From contig SHLN01000047.1 in the NCBI GenBank assembly GCA_004283105.1, positions 1 through 13,293 on the forward strand: DNA of 13,293 bases, given 5' to 3'. Of this stretch, positions 8,428 through 13,293 are shown piece by piece. The notes beneath the pieces were generated by a model. That model was not told the DNA's origin, ran no database searches, and was given only the letters and a program-made list of their open reading frames with translations. Origin of the DNA: Acidimicrobiia bacterium. Lineage in GTDB: Bacteria; Actinomycetota; Acidimicrobiia; Spongiisociales; SHLN01. A program made the position numbers and the translations under genes. Within the stretch, counting starts at the first letter, position 1. Each line of letters starts with the position of its first letter.

Positions 8428-8755
8428 GGGGTACGGGGAGGGAAGTTCCCAACAACTGCGCCGCGACGGGTCCGTATTCCAGATCCGTGCAACGAAGCAA
8501 GCGGCGGTTGGGCGACGCTGGTCTGAGAGGCGTGGTTGGGCACCGCAGTCTCATGTGAAGGTGGTCGAAGGATTGCGATCACCTTTGCGCGCCATTCGGG
8601 TGCCCACTCGGGGATCGTGAGGGAGCGTTGGCATCGGTGACCGGGCCTCGTTGCACGCCGCTCGATTGAGGTTTGCGTCGTCGCGCAGTTGGTGGGAACG
8701 ACCCTCCCCGTACCCCTCCCGCTCCGCTTCGCTTCACGGGAGGGGAGAAGAAGGG
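8398..8755. repeat. Long imperfect palindrome (foldback or MITE-like element)
   Basis: This element fills most of the gene-free gap 8369-8781. Arms that pair in constant register are: 8424-8442 with 8702-8720 (19 of 19); 8445-8451 with 8693-8699 (7 of 7); 8453-8461 with 8683-8691 (9 of 9); 8464-8468 with 8676-8680 (5 of 5); 8487-8498 with 8645-8656 (11 of 12); 8515-8519 with 8624-8628 (5 of 5); 8537-8544 with 8599-8606 (8 of 8). A central hairpin pairs 8558-8567 with 8576-8585. All share one centre near 8571.5-8572 with a single 1-nt shift. Outside these, CCCCTCCCG (8407) pairs with CGGGAGGGG (8737), and CCCTTC (8398) with GAAGGG (8750). No convincing ORF lies inside, and no clear target-site duplication is seen. 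Confidence 0.85.
8713..8745 (+). repeat. Right-end hairpin of the foldback element
   Basis: CCCCTCCCG (8713-8721) and CGGGAGGGG (8737-8745) form a 9-bp stem around a 15-nt CT-rich loop. It mirrors the left-end hairpin at 8407-8431, though the loops differ in length and sequence. The same stem appears again at 13243-13270. Confidence 0.8.
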
Positions 8756-8769
8756 CGCCCCGCCCGCTT

Positions 8770-8775
8770 TAACCT
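8770..8775 (+). promoter_or_regulatory. Candidate -10 element for a leaderless DUF2520-panC-coaX-lysS transcript
   Basis: TAACCT fits the TANNNT -10 pattern and ends 6 nt before the ATG at 8782. No Shine-Dalgarno sequence lies in between (GCTCAC). Transcription would start on the A of the start codon, a common actinobacterial arrangement. No recognisable -35 is present. Confidence 0.45.
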
Positions 8776-8781
8776 GCTCAC

Positions 8782-9594
8782 ATGAGAATCATCCTCGCCG
8801 GTCCGGGACGGGCCGGCATGTCGCTGGGCCTTGCCTTTCGTGACGCCGGTCACGAGCTGGTTGGCGTCCTTGGTCGGGAGAGCACCGGCGAGGCCGCCGG
8901 CCGCCTCGCGACGGTCGAGTTGTCCTGGGACGAGCTGCTGCCGGCCGCCGACCTGCTGGTCATCAGTGTGCGGGACGACGCCATCGGCGAGATCGCCGAC
9001 CGTCTCGCCCCCCGGGCCATCGGGGTGGGCGCCGCCGTGCACGTCTCCGGTTCGGTCCCGGTTGGCGCCCTGGCTCCCCTGGCCGATGTCGGGCTGCCGA
9101 TCGGTGGCTTTCACCCGCTCCAGAGCCTCCCCGAACCCCGGGTCGGCGCCATCCGGCTCGACGGCGCCTGGGTCGGTGTGGGGGCCACCGACGAGGGCCT
9201 CCACGACCGCCTCGTCGAGTTGGGCCGTTCGATCGGCATGGTCCCGTTTGATCTCCCGGACCGCGCCCGTCCGCTCTATCACGCCGGTGCATCAGCGGCC
9301 GCCAACTACCTCGTCGGGTGCCTCGCATTGGCCGAACGGCTCTTTGCAGCGGCAGGGGTTCCGTGGGAAGCCGCCTGGCCGCTCGTCGATGCGGTTGTCA
9401 AGAACGCCACCGAGCTCGGACCGGACCGGGCCCTGACCGGACCAATCGCCCGCGGGGATGTGGCGACGGTCGAACACCAGCGAGCCGCCATCCGGGAGGC
9501 GGCCCCCGAGTTGGAAGCCGGCTTTGTCGATATCGGCCGTGCCGTCGCCCACCTCGCCGGCCGGGCCGAAGAATTCGGGAGCGTTCTCGAGTGA
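8782..9594 (+). CDS. Rossmann-like / DUF2520 putative NAD(P)-dependent oxidoreductase
   Basis: A 270-residue two-domain protein. The N-terminal Rossmann domain has a dinucleotide-binding loop GPGRAG (residues 7-12) after strand MRIILA, then DLLVISVRDDAIGEIADRL. A middle GGFHPLQSLPEP segment follows, and a helical C-terminal DUF2520 domain (roughly residues 150-265) includes YHAGASAAANYLV and ALTGPIARGD. The layout resembles 6-phosphogluconate-dehydrogenase-like reductases. The gene overlaps panC by GTGA, and in M. tuberculosis a homologue (Rv3603c) also sits next to panC. A role in pantothenate synthesis, for example reducing ketopantoate to pantoate, is an inference from context; no reaction is shown by the sequence. 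It appears to be the first gene of the run, with a possible leaderless start at 8782. Confidence 0.85.
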   Translation: MRIILAGPGRAGMSLGLAFRDAGHELVGVLGRESTGEAAGRLATVELSWDELLPAADLLVISVRDDAIGEIADRLAPRAIGVGAAVHVSGSVPVGALAPLADVGLPIGGFHPLQSLPEPRVGAIRLDGAWVGVGATDEGLHDRLVELGRSIGMVPFDLPDRARPLYHAGASAAANYLVGCLALAERLFAAAGVPWEAAWPLVDAVVKNATELGPDRALTGPIARGDVATVEHQRAAIREAAPELEAGFVDIGRAVAHLAGRAEEFGSVLE

Positions 9595-10484
9595 TCGTCG
9601 TCGAGTCATTTGCCGATGTGCGAGCCGCCTCCTCGGGCCGGGTCGGCCTGGCGCCGACCATGGGGTACCTGCACAACGGCCATCTCTCACTGTTCCGGGC
9701 CGCCCGCGCCGATTGCGACACCGTCGTGGCGTCGATCTTCGTGAACCCTCTCCAATTCGGGCCAACCGACGACCTCGGTCGCTATCCCCGCGACCTGGAC
9801 CGCGACGCCGTCCTGGCAGAGCAAGCAGGCGTCGATGTTCTGTTCGTTCCTTCGGTCGAGGAGATGTATCCGGAGCCGCCGCGGCTCGAACTGCGGATCG
9901 CCGATCTCACCGACCACTTCGAGGGTGCCCACCGGCCCGGTCACTTCGAGGGCGTCGCCATCGTGGTCGCCAAGCTCCTCGCCGGCTGCCAGCCAGGGCG
10001 GGCCTACTTCGGGCGCAAGGACGCTCAGCAGCTCTCGGTCATTCGCCGGATGGTGGCCGACCTGTCGTTTCCGGTCGAGATCGTCCCCGTCCCGACGGTC
10101 CGAGAATCTGATGGGCTGGCGTTGTCGTCTCGCAACACGTTCTTGAGTGACGACGACCGGATGGCGGCACTCACGCTGTCGGGTGGATTGCTGGCGGCCG
10201 CCGACGCCGTGGATGCAGGGGAGCGGGACGGAGCCGTGCTCGAGGCGCTCGTGGCCGACAGAATCGGATCGGAGGATGGTGCCAGGCTCGAATACGCTTC
10301 CCTCGCCGATGCGGCAACCGTCCAACCCCTGGTCGAGCTGACCGTCGATGCTTTTCTGGCGGTGGCCGCCCGGGTGGGAGAAACCCGTCTCATCGACAAC
10401 GTGGCCTTTAGCGTTGGGGACGATTCGGTGACGGTTGACCGGGGCGTGATCCTCGAGGGGCCGTCCGTTCTGGAGGGATCCTGA
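9591..10484 (+). CDS. panC: Pantothenate synthetase (pantoate-beta-alanine ligase)
   Basis: Condenses pantoate with beta-alanine using ATP, through a pantoyl-adenylate, to make pantothenate. The 297-residue protein shows the nucleotidyltransferase HxGH motif in APTMGYLHNGHLSL (H28, H31). It also has FVNPLQFGPTDDLGRYPRDL, HRPGHFEGVAIVVAKL, YFGRKDAQQLSVIRRM and the late ESDGLALSSRN segment. The start is GTG at 9591, which overlaps the DUF2520 stop (GTGA) and puts the first strand IVVESFADVRAA in place; the frame stays open further upstream, but only inside the DUF2520 gene. The stop overlaps the coaX start (TGATG). panD, which supplies beta-alanine and usually lies between panC and coaX in this gene order, is absent here. 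Confidence 0.95.
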   Translation: MIVVESFADVRAASSGRVGLAPTMGYLHNGHLSLFRAARADCDTVVASIFVNPLQFGPTDDLGRYPRDLDRDAVLAEQAGVDVLFVPSVEEMYPEPPRLELRIADLTDHFEGAHRPGHFEGVAIVVAKLLAGCQPGRAYFGRKDAQQLSVIRRMVADLSFPVEIVPVPTVRESDGLALSSRNTFLSDDDRMAALTLSGGLLAAADAVDAGERDGAVLEALVADRIGSEDGARLEYASLADAATVQPLVELTVDAFLAVAARVGETRLIDNVAFSVGDDSVTVDRGVILEGPSVLEGS

Positions 10485-11254
10485 TGCTGCTGGTAATCGA
10501 TGTGGGCAACACCGAGACCGTGCTCGGCGTATTCGACGGTGCCGAGTTGGCCGCCCATTGGCGGGTAACCACCGTGCGGGGCCGGACGAAGGATGAGTAC
10601 CGGCTGCTGCTCGGCAGCATGCTCGACATGGAGGGCTACGGCCCCTCCAGGCTGACGGGTGTCGCCGTTTCGAGCGTTGTGCCTCCGGCCACCCACGCAC
10701 TGCGCGATGTCGCCGGGTTCCTCGCCGACGGCCCGGTCCTCGTGGTTGAGCCTGGAGTCAAGACCGGTATGCCCATCCTCATCGACAATCCTCGCGAGGT
10801 CGGAGCGGACCGCATTGTGAACGCCGTCGCCGCCGCCGCTATGTATGGGGCTCCGGCGGTGGTCGTCGACTTCGGGACGTCAACCAACTTCGATGTCGTG
10901 AGCGCCAACCGTGAGTACATAGGTGGCGTCATTTCCACCGGGCTCGAGGTGTCCCAGGAAGCTCTCATCCGGGCCACTGCCGCCTTGCGGCGGGTCGAGC
11001 TCACCCCGCCCCGGTCTGTGATCGGGAAGGGCACCGTGGAGGCCATCCAGAGCGGTCTGCTCTACGGCCACGCCGGACTGGTGGATGGGATCATGAACCG
11101 GATCACCGCCGAACTCGGTGGGAGCGTCCACACCCTTGCCACCGGCGGGCTCGCCTCGACCATCGTTCCCTATTGCGAGACCGTCGATACCGTTGACGAA
11201 CACCTGACGCTGCATGGGCTGCGTCTCATCGCGGAGATGAACCATGAGCACTGA
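10484..11254 (+). CDS. coaX: Type III pantothenate kinase
   Basis: Phosphorylates pantothenate to 4'-phosphopantothenate, the first committed step to coenzyme A. The 256-residue length is typical. ASKHA-fold motifs are visible: the phosphate loop IDVGNTETVLGVF (residues 5-17); EVGADRIVNAVAAA; the catalytic VVVDFGTSTNFDVV, where many relatives have GTATTFD; GGVISTGLEVSQEALI; and a C-terminal TGGLAST. Family members need a monovalent cation and are insensitive to CoA feedback. The ATG overlaps the panC stop (TGATG), and the 3' end overlaps lysS by 11 bp. Placement next to panC puts successive CoA steps in one transcript. Confidence 0.95.
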   Translation: MLLVIDVGNTETVLGVFDGAELAAHWRVTTVRGRTKDEYRLLLGSMLDMEGYGPSRLTGVAVSSVVPPATHALRDVAGFLADGPVLVVEPGVKTGMPILIDNPREVGADRIVNAVAAAAMYGAPAVVVDFGTSTNFDVVSANREYIGGVISTGLEVSQEALIRATAALRRVELTPPRSVIGKGTVEAIQSGLLYGHAGLVDGIMNRITAELGGSVHTLATGGLASTIVPYCETVDTVDEHLTLHGLRLIAEMNHEH

Positions 11255-12707
11255 GCAGCACGAGGAGCGGCGGCGGAAAGTCGAGACCCTGCGGGAGCGC
11301 GGGATCGATCCGTACCCCGTCGGATTCGAGCAGACGGCAGAAGCCGGCGACCTCCACGCCCGCTTTGGCGACCTGGCGCCCGAGACCTCAACCGGTGAGA
11401 CGGTTTCGGTGGCGGGACGGCTCATGGGCAAGCGCGACCTCGGCAAGCTGAGTTTCGGTGTCTTGCAGGACCGGTCGGGCCGCATCCAGCTGTTCGCGGA
11501 CAAGGGGACGCTCGGAGACGAACTGGCTGCCTTCGTCGACCTCGATCTCGGGGACCTGCTCGGCGTCACCGGCGAGGTCATCACCACCAAGAAGGGCGAA
11601 CTGAGCGTTCGAGTCCATGAGTTCAGCCTGCTGGCCAAGTCGCTATGGCCGCTGCCTGAGAAATGGCATGGCCTCGCCGACGTCGAAACTCGATACCGGC
11701 AGCGGTACCTGGACCTCATCGCCAACGAAGAAGCCAGACGGGTCTTCGGTGTGCGGGCAGGGGTCCTGCGCGGCCTGCGACGCGCCTTCGAAGACCGGGG
11801 GTATGTCGAAGTCGAGACTCCGGTGCTTCAGAATCAGGCCGGTGGAGCGCTCGCGACGCCGTTTCTCACCCATCACAACGCCCTCGATATCGACATGTAT
11901 CTCCGGATCGCCCTCGAGCTCCACCTCAAGCGGCTCATCATCGGCGGGATCGACAAGGTATTCGAGATCGGGCGGGTGTTCCGCAACGAAGGGGTTTCGC
12001 CCCAGCACAACCCCGAGTTCACGATGCTCGAGAGCTATGAGGCGTACGCCGACTACGACGACATCATGGCCCTGGTCGAGGAGACGGTGGCAGGGGTGGC
12101 GACCGACGTGGTCGGTTCGACAACCGTCGAGTACCGGGGGAGGCCAATCGATCTTGCGCCGCCGTGGAAGCGGGCACCGTTCATGGAGCTCATCAATGAG
12201 GCCACCGGTCGTGAGTGGGACCCGGACATGGCAGTGGACGACGCCCGGGCGGTGGCCGCAGAGCTAGGCGTCGACGTCGAGGTCGGCGGTACCGGCAAGG
12301 TGCTGGAGGAGCTGTTCGAACGATTCGTCGAACCGGACCTGTGGGATCCCACGTTCGTCATCGACTTCCCGAAAGAGATCTCTCCGTTTGCTCGGGACCA
12401 CCGGAGCAAGCCCGGCCTGGTCGAACGATTCGAGGGGTTCCTGGCCGGTATCGAGTTCTGCAACGCCTTCACCGAGTTGAACGACCCGGAAGAGCAACTC
12501 CGCCGGTTCGAAGTGCAGGCTCAGGCGAGGGCTCAGGGTGACGAGGAGGCCCACGTCACCGACCTTGACTTCGTCGAGGCCATGGAGTACGGCATGCCGC
12601 CCACCGGCGGGTTGGGGATCGGGGTCGATCGCCTGGCGATGCTCCTTGCCGACGTGGCCACCGTCCGGGAGGTCATTCTGTTCCCGCACATGCGGCCGGG
12701 CGATTAG
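11244..12707 (+). CDS. lysS: Lysyl-tRNA synthetase, class II
   Basis: Charges tRNA-Lys with lysine. The 487-residue protein has an N-terminal OB-fold anticodon-binding domain (about residues 50-135, VSVAGRLMGKRDLGKLSFG). The class II catalytic core follows: motif 1 around RRAFEDRGYVEVETPVLQ; THHNALDIDMYLRIALELHL; motif 2 FEIGRVFRNEGVSPQHNPEF; and motif 3 GLGIGVDRLA (about residues 456-465). The start ATG at 11244 lies inside the end of coaX, with GGAG at 11232-11235 as ribosome binding site. The stop at 12707 is followed directly, with no spacer, by a 7-bp tandem repeat. The downstream neighbour is convergent, so lysS ends this transcription unit. Confidence 0.97.
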   Translation: MSTEQHEERRRKVETLRERGIDPYPVGFEQTAEAGDLHARFGDLAPETSTGETVSVAGRLMGKRDLGKLSFGVLQDRSGRIQLFADKGTLGDELAAFVDLDLGDLLGVTGEVITTKKGELSVRVHEFSLLAKSLWPLPEKWHGLADVETRYRQRYLDLIANEEARRVFGVRAGVLRGLRRAFEDRGYVEVETPVLQNQAGGALATPFLTHHNALDIDMYLRIALELHLKRLIIGGIDKVFEIGRVFRNEGVSPQHNPEFTMLESYEAYADYDDIMALVEETVAGVATDVVGSTTVEYRGRPIDLAPPWKRAPFMELINEATGREWDPDMAVDDARAVAAELGVDVEVGGTGKVLEELFERFVEPDLWDPTFVIDFPKEISPFARDHRSKPGLVERFEGFLAGIEFCNAFTELNDPEEQLRRFEVQAQARAQGDEEAHVTDLDFVEAMEYGMPPTGGLGIGVDRLAMLLADVATVREVILFPHMRPGD

Positions 12708-12763
12708 CTGTTCGCTGTTCGCTTCTGGCTCAGAGCTCATAGCCCAAAGCTCAGAGCTCTCTA
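12708..12763 (+). repeat. Degenerate 7-bp tandem repeat between convergent genes, eight units
   Basis: It begins at the base after the lysS stop and runs in perfect heptad register: CTGTTCG, CTGTTCG, CTTCTGG, CTCAGAG, CTCATAG, CCCAAAG, CTCAGAG, CTCTCTA. It reaches the stop codon of the minus-strand gene (12761-12763). AGAGCTC and GAGCTCT within it could pair as a 7-bp stem, so it may also act as a weak bidirectional terminator. Confidence 0.82.
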
Positions 12764-13180
12764 CGGCCTCGTCACCTGCTGGGCCCGGGCGCGGCGGCTG
12801 TCTTCCTTCACGTACTCAGGGTTGGTGAGCACGGGCTGCTCGGTGTCTTTGAGCCATTCCTTCGGGCGGTGTCCGACCTCTCGCTCGCACTGACAGTCGA
12901 ACACGAGCACGTCGTCGCGGGTGTACCGGACCTCGTTGGTGGGGATGTAGACGGTTGTCTTCAGGAATGGGCAATAGGCCGAGAGATGCCCCTCGGCGAG
13001 CTCCCGGTCCTCCGGGGTGAGGGCGCGGCGAATCCGATAGGCACGATCGCGGAGCTCGTCGAGCTCGAGTCGTGACTCGGCGAGCTTGAAGATGTTGTCG
13101 GTGGTGGCGGCCAGATCCATATGGCGATGCCACCCCGCCAACAACGCCTCAAACGCATCGTTGAAGACCTGGTGGAGCAT
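12761..13180 (-). CDS. Hypothetical protein, unrecognised family
   Basis: A 139-residue minus-strand ORF, convergent with lysS. The N-terminal half is helical and charged (about residues 1-65, with LAATTDNIFKLAESRLELDE). It is followed by YCPFLKTTVYIP and a FDCQCEREVGHRPKEWL segment. C70, C96, C98 and H104 could form a metal or redox site, but I know no family with this arrangement. The tail is basic (DSRRARAQQVTRP). There is no signal peptide or membrane helix. The ATG at 13180 has no clear Shine-Dalgarno. The frame stays open further upstream without another start codon, so the true N-terminus is uncertain. Cys-x-Cys spacing and varied composition favour a real gene over a shadow ORF, since no competing gene lies on the plus strand. 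Confidence 0.65.
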   Translation of the reverse strand: MLHQVFNDAFEALLAGWHRHMDLAATTDNIFKLAESRLELDELRDRAYRIRRALTPEDRELAEGHLSAYCPFLKTTVYIPTNEVRYTRDDVLVFDCQCEREVGHRPKEWLKDTEQPVLTNPEYVKEDSRRARAQQVTRP

Positions 13181-13242
13181 GAGATAGCTATCGGAGCGTT
13201 TGGTGGAGCTCTGAAGGGCCGAAGAACCGTTGCCCCCGCTTC

Positions 13243-13270
13243 TTCCCCTCCCGGCTTGGCGGGAGGGGAA
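13243..13270. repeat. Intergenic hairpin sharing the CCCCTCCCG stem
   Basis: A perfect 11-bp inverted repeat: TTCCCCTCCCG (13243-13253) and CGGGAGGGGAA (13260-13270) with loop GCTTGG. The left 11-mer is identical to 8405-8415 at the left end of the foldback element, about 4.8 kb away. It lies upstream of the minus-strand gene. Confidence 0.85.
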
Positions 13271-13271
13271 A

Positions 13272-13288
13272 GCAACCCGCAGGGTTGC
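13272..13288. repeat. Palindrome with triloop, related to the 1164-1225 set
   Basis: GCAACCC-GCA-GGGTTGC is a 7-bp perfect stem with a 3-nt loop, one base after the preceding hairpin. Its outer GCAAC/GTTGC pairs match the palindrome at 1186-1204. The window ends five bases later, so further copies may follow. Confidence 0.78.
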
Positions 13289-13293
13289 CGGGG

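Noticed and set aside
8261..8582. Short ORFs of 64-97 codons on both strands across the end of folK and the left arm of the foldback element
   Set aside because: They read through palindromes and heptads, have no motif or ribosome binding site, and overlap folK; the palindrome explains the region better.
9318..9590. N-terminal extension of PanC by 91 codons
   Set aside because: It lies in another frame within the DUF2520 gene, and PanC homology begins just after the GTG at 9591.
12708..12763. CRISPR-like repeat array
   Set aside because: Units are 7 bp with no spacers and no cas genes nearby; it is a simple tandem repeat.

Overview
The window is high-GC, densely packed bacterial DNA that looks actinobacterial. 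The first genes encode a SigR/SigH-type ECF sigma factor and its zinc-containing anti-sigma factor. After them comes a gene order close to a well-known Mycobacterium tuberculosis region: DUF2342 protein, tilS, hpt, ftsH, folP, folK, DUF2520 protein, panC, coaX, lysS. Relative to that order, folE (between ftsH and folP), folB (between folP and folK) and panD (between panC and coaX) are missing here. A deep-branching actinobacterium, for example in or near Acidimicrobiia, is my inference; no rRNA or other taxonomic marker is present to settle it.

Layout. Positions 1-1050 hold a redox-stress regulator cassette (sigR, rsrA, and a 63-residue putative zinc-knuckle protein) closed by a perfect 13-bp hairpin. 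Positions 1051-1246 are intergenic and full of repeats. Positions 1247-8368 are a long co-directional run: a small membrane protein, the DUF2342 metalloprotease-like protein, tilS (tRNA-Ile lysidine synthesis), hpt (purine salvage), ftsH (membrane AAA protease), folP, a phosphatase-fold protein lacking its catalytic residues, and folK. Most junctions are 1-4 nt stop/start overlaps, which suggests translational coupling. Positions 8369-8781 are a gene-free gap dominated by a long imperfect palindrome. Positions 8782-12707 are a second tight run (DUF2520 protein, panC, coaX, lysS) covering pantothenate/CoA synthesis and lysyl-tRNA charging. Positions 12761-13180 carry an unrecognised convergent minus-strand gene, followed by more palindromes up to the window end.

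The genes themselves are mostly housekeeping. The unusual content is (1) degenerate 7-bp tandem repeats in three separate intergenic spots; (2) two families of short palindromes, several with a GAA triloop, that recur between genes; (3) a roughly 300-358 bp symmetrical foldback element between folK and the DUF2520 gene; (4) a catalytically dead phosphatase-like protein in the slot where folB normally sits; and (5) a probable CTG start for folP. I see no phage, CRISPR, toxin-antitoxin or obvious defence genes.
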